DNA of 13,964 bases from Stenotrophomonas maltophilia (GTDB taxonomy: Bacteria; Pseudomonadota; Gammaproteobacteria; Xanthomonadales; Xanthomonadaceae): positions 1 through 13,964 of the forward strand of contig DJBL01000040.1 in the NCBI GenBank assembly GCA_002435595.1. Direction: 5' to 3'. The notes below the pieces were generated by a model. The model had not been told where the DNA came from. It did not search any database and saw only the letters and a list, made by a program, of their open reading frames with translations. Below, one piece after another: positions 8,800 through 13,964 of this stretch; the first letter of the stretch is position 1; every line of letters begins with the position of its first letter. The position numbers and the translations under genes are program-made.

Positions 8800-9462
8800 A
8801 TGGTCCGTACGCATCCCCCCGTAGTCCCGCTGCACATCGACGCCTCGCGCGTGCTCGGCATGAGCACCGCGCTGGCCCTTCACGTACTGGCCCTGATGCT
8901 GCTGCTGATCCCGGCTGCCTACGTGGCCGCACCGTTGCCCCGCGAACGCACCCAGGTGCGGCTGCTGGTGCCCCCGGTGAAGCCGCCGCCGGCCCCGCCG
9001 GTGATCCCTGAAACGGCGCCGCAGCCGGTCCAGCCCCGGACCACGGTGAGCAAGCCGCAGCCGGCCCCGCTGCCACCGCCCACCGCAACCGCCGACCAGG
9101 CGCTGGACGTGCTCCCGCAGCCGGCCGCCGACACCCAGGCCCCGTCCCTGACCCCACCGGCCCCGGGCCCGGCGCCGGCCGGTGATGGCGTGCAGCTGCA
9201 GTACCGCAGCGCGCCGCCGCCGTCCTATCCGGTGGCCGCCCTGCGCAACCACGAACAGGGCACGGTGCTGCTGCGGGTGCGGGTGGAACCGGACGGCAAG
9301 GCCTCCAGCGTGGTGATCGAGCGCAGCAGCGGCTCGCGGGCACTGGACAACGCCGCGCGCCAGCAGGTGCTGCGCCACTGGCGCTTCGTGCCGGCCAAGG
9401 TGGACGGCCAGCTGGTCCCGGCCGACGGGCTGGTGCCGGTCAGCTTCTCCCTGCCCGACTGA
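8800..9462 (+). CDS. TonB-family energy transducer
   Basis: A protein of 220 residues with the three-part TonB layout. A short cytoplasmic N-terminus is followed by one membrane helix at about 19-44, which carries a histidine (H28) at a position like that of the functional TonB transmembrane histidine. A periplasmic linker very rich in proline follows (about 57-140, with 'PPPAPP' and 'APLPPP' runs). The C-terminal TonB domain (about 138-219) has the markers PSYPVAALRNHEQGTV, SSGSRALDNAA and HWRFVPA. The protein would couple the proton-motive force, through ExbB/ExbD, to outer-membrane receptors. No exbB or exbD lies in the window, so those must come from elsewhere. The ATG at 8800 has AAGGAG (8786-8791) at 8-nt spacing; the frame is open further upstream, but without family similarity or a comparable ribosome site. 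The receptor gene begins 182 bp downstream and is a natural partner by position. Confidence 0.93.
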   Translation: MVRTHPPVVPLHIDASRVLGMSTALALHVLALMLLLIPAAYVAAPLPRERTQVRLLVPPVKPPPAPPVIPETAPQPVQPRTTVSKPQPAPLPPPTATADQALDVLPQPAADTQAPSLTPPAPGPAPAGDGVQLQYRSAPPPSYPVAALRNHEQGTVLLRVRVEPDGKASSVVIERSSGSRALDNAARQQVLRHWRFVPAKVDGQLVPADGLVPVSFSLPD

Positions 9463-9474
9463 CGGGCCAGGCCC

Positions 9475-9497
9475 GGGAGCCGGCCCAGCCGGCTCCC
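9475..9497 (+). terminator. Perfect hairpin after tonB
   Basis: GGGAGCCGGC (9475-9484) pairs without mismatch with GCCGGCTCCC (9488-9497) around a 3-nt CCA loop. It starts 13 bp after the tonB stop. The downstream sequence (CGGCTTGAAA) has no real T-tract, so termination may be partial. It argues that tonB and the receptor gene are largely separate transcripts. Confidence 0.5.
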
Positions 9498-9511
9498 CGG
9501 CTTGAAACGGT

Positions 9512-9576
9512 TTGACACAGAACGTTACGAATTAAGCAATTTTTCACACCTCCGTCACCTGTCAGAAACCTAGATT
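9512..9576 (+). promoter_or_regulatory. Putative promoter region of the receptor gene
   Basis: A locally AT-rich stretch lies in the gap before the receptor gene. It holds an exact -35-like TTGACA at 9512-9517 and a -10-like TAGATT at 9571-9576, but the two are too far apart to be a pair. The region around 9530-9540 (AATTAAGCAAT) could provide a poor -10 for the TTGACA. CACCT occurs at 9547-9551 and again at 9556-9560. The promoter is very likely somewhere here, but the exact element is unresolved. Confidence 0.4.
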
Positions 9577-9632
9577 GTCGCGGTCGTCACTCATTTGGTG
9601 CCGATCCATCGTCATCGTTGGTTTTCCCAGTC

Positions 9633-9637
9633 AGGAG
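9633..9637 (+). promoter_or_regulatory. Shine-Dalgarno of the receptor gene, deciding a GTG start
   Basis: AGGAG lies 7 nt before the GTG at 9645-9647. A TTG nine codons upstream in the same frame lacks such a site and would put non-signal-peptide residues in front of the export signal, so GTG is preferred. Confidence 0.8.
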
Positions 9638-9644
9638 AGAAGCT

Positions 9645-12443
9645 GTGAAACACCCGATCCAACGGCTCAACAGCAGCCGCCGCAACAACCTGGCCCATTC
9701 CGTGTCCCTCGCCCTTACTGGCAGCGTGATGCTGCTGGCCGGCGCACTGGCCTCCGGCTCCGCGTTCGCCCAGGAGCAGGCCACCAACCTTGACCGCATC
9801 ACGGTCACCGGGTCGAACATTCCCCGGACCAATACCGAAACCCCCTCCCCCGTCCAGGTGGTCACCCGCCAGGAAATCGACCGCACCGGCAAGACCACGG
9901 TGGCCGAGTACCTGCAGACCCTGACCGCTGACGGCGCCGGCTCCATTCCCAAGACCTTCGGCAACGGCTTCGCCGGCGGCGGCGCGGGCATCTCGCTGCG
10001 CGGCCTGGGTGCCGGCTCCACGCTGGTGCTGTTGAACGGCCGCCGCATGGCGACCTACGGCTTGGCCGATGACGGCCAGAAGGTCTTCACTGATCTGAGC
10101 ACCATTCCGCTGGATGCGGTGGAACGCATCGACATCCTCAAGGACGGCGCGTCGGCCATTTACGGCTCGGACGCGATCGCCGGCGTGGTCAACATCATCC
10201 TGCGCAACGACTTCCAGGGTGCGGTGCTGCGCGGCTCCTACGGCGTCTCCGGCGACGGTGACGGCGATGCCAAGAAGGCGACCCTGACCGCCGGTACCGG
10301 CGACCTCAACAGCGATGGCTGGAATGCGTTCTTCAGCCTGGACGTGGGCAAGACCGACGCGATCAAGATCAGCGACCGCAAGAACCGCAAGTGGATCGGC
10401 ACCGGCGATACCCGCCGCTACGGCTATGACGCGGCCGATGCGCAGTTCCTCGGCGGCGCCTACCTGTCCGGCGGCACCGCCGGCGGCACCGGCCCGAACG
10501 GTTCCATCTTCGACGCCACCGGCCACCTGGTCGCCCTGCCCGGCTGCGCCGGCCTGACCACCATCCCCGGCCAGAGCGATGCCACCGCACAGGCGCAGGG
10601 CTGCCTGTGGGATCCGGCCCAGCAGTTCCGCGACCTGAGCCCGGAAGAGAAGTACGTCAACGTGTTCGGCCGCGCCAGCTTCGCCTTCGGCGAGGGTGGC
10701 GAGTTCTACACCGAAATCGGCTACTCCAAGAAGGAAACCACCTTCTCCAACACCCCGTCCGGCGTCTCCGGCGGCTGGGGCTACCCCGAAGGTCCGGTCA
10801 ACGCCAACAGCGGCCCGGGCGCCACCGTGCTCGGCCCGGGGCATCCGGACCTTCCGCCGGCCTTCGCTGCCACCGGTGCGCGCGTGCGCTACTCGGCATG
10901 GGACGTGGGCGGCCGGGTGACCAACAACACCAACGAGTTCAACCGCGTGCTGTTCGGCGTGAAGGGCAACTGGGGCGACTGGAGCTACGACACCGCCTAC
11001 CTGCATTCGGGTACCGAACTGCTCAACAAGCGCACCGGCTTCCTGCGTTACAGCGCGGTGCGCTGTGCACTGGGCAACCCGGCCTGCCCGGGCGGCGTGT
11101 GGCGCATCGGCGACAACGCCGGGCTGAACTCGCAGGCGCTGTATGACTACATCTCCCCGACCATCAGCGCCAGCGCCAAGTCCAGCCTGGACATGTTCAA
11201 CTTCACCGTCTCGCGCAGCCTGATGGACCTCAAGGGCGGCCCGCTCGGCCTGGCCATGGGCACCGAGTGGCGCAAGACCAGCAACAGCCTCACCCCGCAG
11301 ACCTACACCGATCAGGGCGACATCATCGGCCTGGGCTACTCGGCCTATGACGGCACCCAGAACGTGTACGCCGGCTACGCCGAACTGTCCGCACCGGTGC
11401 TGGAGCAGTTGGAGCTGAGCGCGGCGGTGCGTTATGACAAGTACGAGAGCGGTGAAGGCAAGGCCACGCCGAAGCTGGGCGTGAAGTGGACCCCGACCGA
11501 CTGGCTGGCGCTGCGTGCCAGCTATGCCGAAGGCTTCCGCGCGCCGAACCCGGCCGAAAACGGTGACGGCGGCCTGGCCGCGTTCTCCAACGCCCGCGAT
11601 CCGGTGCGTTGCGCGATCGATCCGCTCAACGAGTGCACCGCGCGCTCGGTGGCGATCATCACCCGTCCCAACAAGGACCTGAAGCCGGAAGAGTCCAAGA
11701 GCTACTCCTTCGGCGTGGTGATGCAGCCGACGGCGTCGACCTCGTTGACGGTGGATGCGTGGCAGATCAAGCGCACCAACGAAATCGCCCAGGGCAGCAC
11801 CGCCGCGGCGATCGCGGCCGGCAACGTCCTGCGTGATGCCAACAACATCGGCGGCGTGCCCAACAGCGGCACGATCCTGGCGGTGAACACGGCCTACGTG
11901 AATGCCAACTCGTCGCGCGTGCGCGGTATCGATACCGATATCCGCCAGACCTTCGACATCGGCCCGGGCCAGTTGGAGATGGACCTGCAGTGGAGCCACG
12001 TGCTCAAGTTCGAGCGCACCGAAGCCGGCGAAACCGTCGACTACGCCGGCACCCACGGCAACTGCGACGTGACCAACTGCATCGGCACGCCGAAGGACCG
12101 CGTGAACTTCGGTACCACCTGGAAGCAGGGCGACTGGAGCGTCAGCGGTGTGGCCAACTACATCGCCAAGATGGAAAACACCGACAGGCGCGGTGGCGAC
12201 TACCAGGCCTTCTATGAAGACGGCGAGCCGGTGAAGAAGATCTCTTCGTTCACCACCTTCGACCTGTCCGGCCGCTGGAGCATCACCGAAGCCTTCGAGC
12301 TGAACGCCTCGGTGCAGAACGTGTTCGACCGCATCGCACCGCTGGATCCGACCACCTACGGTGGCGTGAACTACAACCCGCTGCACTTCAGCGGCGCGAT
12401 CGGCCGTTACTTCACTGTCGGTGCCAAGTACACCTTCAACTGA
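9645..12443 (+). CDS. TonB-dependent outer-membrane receptor
   Basis: A protein of 932 residues. A signal peptide with a long basic N-region (RLNSSRRNN) is cleaved after about residue 42 (AFA/QEQ). The TonB-box-like segment LDRITVTGSNIPR (49-61) comes next. The plug domain spans about 64-190, with SLRGLGAGSTLVLLNGRRM (117-135), ERIDILKDGASAIYGSDAIAG and VVNIILR. The remainder is a 22-strand beta-barrel, with the receptor markers YAEGFRAPNPAE (627-638), LKPEESKSYSFGV and ASVQNVFDR. The eight cysteines of the mature protein fall into four close pairs (301/320, 474/481, 656/664, 807/812), probably disulfides in surface loops. The final residues are GAKYTFN, so the usual terminal aromatic is followed by one Asn. 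The protein would import a scarce ligand with energy from TonB. The substrate is not evident: this plug-and-barrel type is common in xanthomonads without a fixed ligand. Translation starts at GTG. A strong terminator follows. Confidence 0.95.
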   Translation: MKHPIQRLNSSRRNNLAHSVSLALTGSVMLLAGALASGSAFAQEQATNLDRITVTGSNIPRTNTETPSPVQVVTRQEIDRTGKTTVAEYLQTLTADGAGSIPKTFGNGFAGGGAGISLRGLGAGSTLVLLNGRRMATYGLADDGQKVFTDLSTIPLDAVERIDILKDGASAIYGSDAIAGVVNIILRNDFQGAVLRGSYGVSGDGDGDAKKATLTAGTGDLNSDGWNAFFSLDVGKTDAIKISDRKNRKWIGTGDTRRYGYDAADAQFLGGAYLSGGTAGGTGPNGSIFDATGHLVALPGCAGLTTIPGQSDATAQAQGCLWDPAQQFRDLSPEEKYVNVFGRASFAFGEGGEFYTEIGYSKKETTFSNTPSGVSGGWGYPEGPVNANSGPGATVLGPGHPDLPPAFAATGARVRYSAWDVGGRVTNNTNEFNRVLFGVKGNWGDWSYDTAYLHSGTELLNKRTGFLRYSAVRCALGNPACPGGVWRIGDNAGLNSQALYDYISPTISASAKSSLDMFNFTVSRSLMDLKGGPLGLAMGTEWRKTSNSLTPQTYTDQGDIIGLGYSAYDGTQNVYAGYAELSAPVLEQLELSAAVRYDKYESGEGKATPKLGVKWTPTDWLALRASYAEGFRAPNPAENGDGGLAAFSNARDPVRCAIDPLNECTARSVAIITRPNKDLKPEESKSYSFGVVMQPTASTSLTVDAWQIKRTNEIAQGSTAAAIAAGNVLRDANNIGGVPNSGTILAVNTAYVNANSSRVRGIDTDIRQTFDIGPGQLEMDLQWSHVLKFERTEAGETVDYAGTHGNCDVTNCIGTPKDRVNFGTTWKQGDWSVSGVANYIAKMENTDRRGGDYQAFYEDGEPVKKISSFTTFDLSGRWSITEAFELNASVQNVFDRIAPLDPTTYGGVNYNPLHFSGAIGRYFTVGAKYTFN

Positions 12444-12463
12444 TGTAAACGCACGTGGGAACG

Positions 12464-12495
12464 AAAAGCCCGGGCATTGCCCGGGCTTTTTGTTT
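12464..12495 (+). terminator. Rho-independent terminator of the receptor gene
   Basis: An 11-bp stem, AAAAGCCCGGG (12464-12474) with CCCGGGCTTTT (12480-12490), has a short loop and is followed by a T-rich tail (TTTTTGTTT, 12487-12495). It begins 20 bp after the stop codon. The A-run at the left foot of the stem could also make it work on the minus strand. Confidence 0.92.
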
Positions 12496-12520
12496 GTCCG
12501 GGCCCGGCCGATCGGCGGAC

Positions 12521-12550
12521 AAAAAAAAGCCTCGCATCGCTGCGAGGCTT
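12521..12550 (-). terminator. Rho-independent terminator of tRNA-Asn
   Basis: A perfect 10-bp stem (12527-12536 with 12541-12550, loop TCGC) is followed on the minus strand by a run of eight T (12528-12521). It starts 9 bp downstream of the tRNA CCA end and closes the minus-strand transcript before it can run into the receptor gene. Confidence 0.93.
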
Positions 12551-12559
12551 CTCAAAACT

Positions 12560-12636
12560 TGGCGCCCGAAGTTGGACTCGAACCAACGACCCCCTGATTA
12601 ACAGTCAAGTGCTCTAACCGGCTGAGCTATTCGGGC
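12560..12636 (-). tRNA. tRNA-Asn (anticodon GTT)
   Basis: A 77-nt gene including an encoded CCA end. The acceptor stem pairs GCCCGAA with TTCGGGC and the discriminator base is G. The D-arm is GCTCAGCCGGTTAGAGC. The anticodon arm is CTTGA-CTGTTAA-TCAGG, with anticodon GTT at plus-strand positions 12602-12600, and the T-arm contains GGTTCGAGTCC. All invariant positions fit a normal bacterial tRNA that reads AAC/AAU. It has its own promoter and terminator and so is a single-gene transcription unit after rlmH. Confidence 0.98.
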
Positions 12637-12645
12637 GGGGTGCGC

Positions 12646-12674
12646 ATTGTAGCCCGTTTTTCGCAGGATGTAAC
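12646..12674 (-). promoter_or_regulatory. Sigma-70 promoter of tRNA-Asn
   Basis: On the minus strand, a -35 GTTACA (12674-12669) and a -10 TACAAT (12651-12646) are separated by exactly 17 nt. The predicted start is only a few bases before the tRNA 5' end at 12636. The promoter sits in the gap just after the rlmH stop. Confidence 0.85.
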
Positions 12675-12705
12675 CCGTCTGCGTCGATTTTCTTCACGCC
12701 CGGGA

Positions 12706-13176
12706 TCATGCCCGGTGATACGGATGGTTGGCCAGCATCGCCGCGGCGCGATACAACTGCTCGGCGACCACCAGCCGCACCAGCATGTGCGGCAAGGTCA
12801 GCGGCCCGATCGACCACTTCTCGTCGGCCAACGCCGACACTTCCGCCGAATGCCCCTCCGGCCCGCCGATCAGGAACGCCAGGTCCCTGCCCTGCCCGCG
12901 CCAATGCTCCAGGCGCTGCGCCAGCTGTTCCGAACTCAACTGCCGGCCCGGCACATCCAACGCCACCACGTAGGCGTTCTTGGGCAGCGCCGCAATCACC
13001 CGCTTGCCCTCCTCGTCGGTCGCACGGCGCGCATCGCGCCCCTTGCCGCGCAGGCCCGGCTCGATTTCCACCAGCTCGAACGGCAGCCAGTGCGAGAGCC
13101 GTTTCTGGTATTCGGCAAACCCCTGCGCCACCCACGATGGCGCGCGTTCCCCGGTGGCGATCAACCTGGCTTTCAT
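12706..13176 (-). CDS. rlmH: RlmH, 23S rRNA pseudouridine-1915 N3-methyltransferase
   Basis: A protein of 156 residues, the usual RlmH length (E. coli 155). This SPOUT-class, SAM-dependent enzyme methylates pseudouridine 1915 in helix 69 of 23S rRNA, acting on assembled 70S ribosomes. Visible markers are the SAM-binding knot segment FLIGGPEGHS (101-110), LTLPHMLVRLVVAEQLYRA (127-144) and the conserved C-terminal NHPYHR (150-155). The ATG at 13176 gives the family N-terminus (MKARLIATGER) and has AGGAG 7 nt upstream; an in-frame upstream start would add 17 unrelated residues. It follows rsfS on the same strand across a 65-bp gap that holds a hairpin. The pairing with rsfS and nadD is widely conserved in proteobacteria. 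Confidence 0.97.
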   Translation of the reverse strand: MKARLIATGERAPSWVAQGFAEYQKRLSHWLPFELVEIEPGLRGKGRDARRATDEEGKRVIAALPKNAYVVALDVPGRQLSSEQLAQRLEHWRGQGRDLAFLIGGPEGHSAEVSALADEKWSIGPLTLPHMLVRLVVAEQLYRAAAMLANHPYHRA

Positions 13177-13183
13177 CGTTACT

Positions 13184-13188
13184 CTCCT
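13184..13188 (-). promoter_or_regulatory. Shine-Dalgarno of rlmH
   Basis: AGGAG on the minus strand, 7 nt before the ATG at 13176. It supports the 156-residue form over a longer in-frame start at about 13227. Confidence 0.75.
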
Positions 13189-13194
13189 GCAAAC

Positions 13195-13222
13195 GACAAC
13201 GGCGCCATCGGGCGCCGTCGTC
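13195..13222 (-). other. Hairpin between rsfS and rlmH
   Basis: A 12-position stem with one imperfect pair (13195-13206 with 13211-13222, loop of 4) lies in the 65-bp gap, with only a GTTT-like stretch following on the minus strand. It ends a few bases before the rlmH Shine-Dalgarno. It may act as a weak terminator or attenuator that lowers rlmH relative to rsfS, or as an mRNA processing/stability element. Confidence 0.5.
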
Positions 13223-13241
13223 CTCACCGCTCACGCAACGC

Positions 13242-13691
13242 TCAACGCGCGCGGTAGTCGTCTTCTGCGTCGTCGGCGGCGTCGGCATCCAGCTCGCCCA
13301 GGCTCGGCGGCTGGTCGCCCACCGTCCACAGACGCTCCAGCGCGTAGAACTCGCGCACCCGCGGCAGCATCACATGCACGATCACATCGCCCAGGTCCAC
13401 CAGCACCCACTCGGCTTCGCGCTCGCCTTCCACGCCCAGCGGCATCACGCCCAGCTGCTTGGCGAACTTCACCACTTCATTGGCGATCGACTTCACGTGG
13501 CGGCTGGAGGTGCCCGAGGCGATCACCATGTAATCGGCGACGCTGGACTTGCCGATCACGTCGATCTCGACGAGATCCTTGGCCTTCAGTTCTTCGGTGG
13601 CCTTGCGCACGCACTCCAGCAGCTGCGGGACGGAGGGCGCCGGGTTCGGCAATTGGACCTTGATGGTCTGGGGCTGGGCTTGGTTGCTCAA
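13242..13691 (-). CDS. rsfS: RsfS (YbeB/Iojap), ribosomal silencing factor
   Basis: A protein of 149 residues. The Iojap/RsfS domain spans about 22-125, with the markers KDLVEIDV (38-45), SSVADYMVIASGTSSRHVKSIA (49-70), EGEREAEWVLVDLGDVIVHVM (88-108) and FYALERLW (115-122). RsfS binds ribosomal protein uL14 (L14) and blocks joining of the 30S and 50S subunits, saving energy in stationary phase or starvation. An acidic tail (about 133-146) extends beyond the core. The start appears to be TTG (13691): no ATG or GTG lies between the upstream in-frame stop and the conserved domain, and the next Met (55) is inside it. The Shine-Dalgarno is weak. It follows nadD by 58 bp and precedes rlmH by 65 bp. 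A TATAAT box lies in the nadD-rsfS gap. Confidence 0.95.
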   Translation of the reverse strand: MSNQAQPQTIKVQLPNPAPSVPQLLECVRKATEELKAKDLVEIDVIGKSSVADYMVIASGTSSRHVKSIANEVVKFAKQLGVMPLGVEGEREAEWVLVDLGDVIVHVMLPRVREFYALERLWTVGDQPPSLGELDADAADDAEDDYRAR

Positions 13692-13713
13692 AGCGGGTGA
13701 ACTCGATAAATGT

Positions 13714-13734
13714 GGGGCCGATTATACGGGGCCG
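13714..13734 (-). promoter_or_regulatory. TATAAT -10 box flanked by direct repeats, upstream of rsfS
   Basis: On the minus strand a perfect TATAAT (13726-13721) lies about 30 bp before the rsfS start. It is bracketed by two copies of CGGCCCC (13734-13728 and 13720-13714), giving repeat-GTATAAT-repeat with no extra bases. No convincing -35 or TGn extension is present. It is a candidate internal promoter for rsfS-rlmH that may need an activator. Confidence 0.45.
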
Positions 13735-13749
13735 GCGGCCTGCGCGTAT

Positions 13750-13964
13750 TCACGACCGTGCCGCGCCGTAGAGAGCGTGCTCGGCGATGTAGTCGGCCAC
13801 TGCGGCCGGCAGCAGCGACCGCCAGTCCCCGCCGGCGTCGATCCGCTGGCGTACCGCCGTGGCCGATTCCTCGCGCAGCGGTGCCTGCAGGCGCAGGATG
13901 CGCCCGGCCGGGGCGCGCAGCAGGGCCGTTTCGTGGTCGGCCCAGCGTCCGGCCAGGGCCGCGG
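13750..13964 (-). CDS. nadD: NadD, nicotinate-mononucleotide adenylyltransferase (C-terminal part)
   Basis: The last 70 or so codons of a minus-strand gene that continues past the right edge, ending at TGA (13752-13750). Residues matching the NadD C-terminus are EESATAVRQRIDAG, followed by LLPAAVADYIAEHALYG; the first corresponds to the (I/E)SSTxIRxRI motif of the nucleotidyltransferase fold. NadD transfers AMP from ATP to nicotinate mononucleotide to make deamido-NAD, an essential step in NAD synthesis. The position directly before rsfS is the conserved proteobacterial arrangement and supports the call. The catalytic N-terminal half is outside the window. Confidence 0.92.
   Translation of the reverse strand, partial: AALAGRWADHETALLRAPAGRILRLQAPLREESATAVRQRIDAGGDWRSLLPAAVADYIAEHALYGAARS

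Noticed and set aside
7673..9343. Upstream extension of the maf frame to a 760-residue protein
   Set aside because: The added part is antisense to the SIMPL and tonB genes and is low-complexity. The Maf signature begins exactly at the ATG at 7672.
9463..9644. A metabolite riboswitch (for example cobalamin) in the receptor leader
   Set aside because: The gap is short and is largely taken up by the tonB hairpin and promoter-like sequence. No riboswitch core such as a B12 box is visible.
9612..12386. A 924-codon open frame on the minus strand through the receptor gene
   Set aside because: It is the mirror frame of the receptor's GC-ending codons. It has no recognisable domain, while the sense frame has a signal peptide, plug and barrel.
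12560..12636. tRNA-Asn as an integration site for the neighbouring plus-strand genes
   Set aside because: I found no second copy of the tRNA 3' end near the far boundary (7673-7801) and no integrase gene.

Overview
The window is a GC-rich stretch of chromosome (roughly two thirds G+C, strongly GC-ending codons) that looks like a gammaproteobacterium of the Xanthomonadaceae (Stenotrophomonas/Xanthomonas/Pseudoxanthomonas type). The basis is the protein sequences, the conserved order maf-rng-yhdP-tldD and nadD-rsfS-rlmH, and a large TonB-dependent receptor of the kind abundant in that family. The genus assignment is inference.

Layout: the end of an unidentified plus-strand gene (2-85) converges on a minus-strand housekeeping operon read from right to left: maf (7672-7061), rng (7068-5581), yhdP (5535-1666) and tldD (1611-166). 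maf and rng overlap by 8 bp and the other gaps are about 50 bp. At the right edge lies a second minus-strand block: nadD (partial), rsfS and rlmH, followed by an independently promoted tRNA-Asn(GUU) gene. The two blocks handle nucleotide-pool cleaning, RNA processing, envelope lipid transport, protease/peptide maturation, NAD synthesis and ribosome maturation.

Between the blocks are three plus-strand genes for envelope functions: a secreted SIMPL/DUF541 protein (7802-8536), a TonB-type energy transducer (8800-9462) and a TonB-dependent outer-membrane receptor (9645-12443, GTG start). Each has its own good Shine-Dalgarno sequence. Hairpins separate them, so they look like neighbouring transcription units rather than one tight operon. 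The TonB protein is a plausible energiser of the receptor next door, but no exbB or exbD is present here and the receptor's substrate cannot be read from sequence. Two strong terminators stand between the receptor and the tRNA gene, one for each direction.

I found no CRISPR array, insertion sequence, phage gene, toxin-antitoxin pair or obvious new defence system. Most of the window is ordinary conserved chromosome. The points worth a second look are the plus-strand envelope cassette inside the minus-strand context, the four cysteine pairs of the receptor, a 12-bp palindrome ahead of tonB, and a repeat-flanked -10 box ahead of rsfS.
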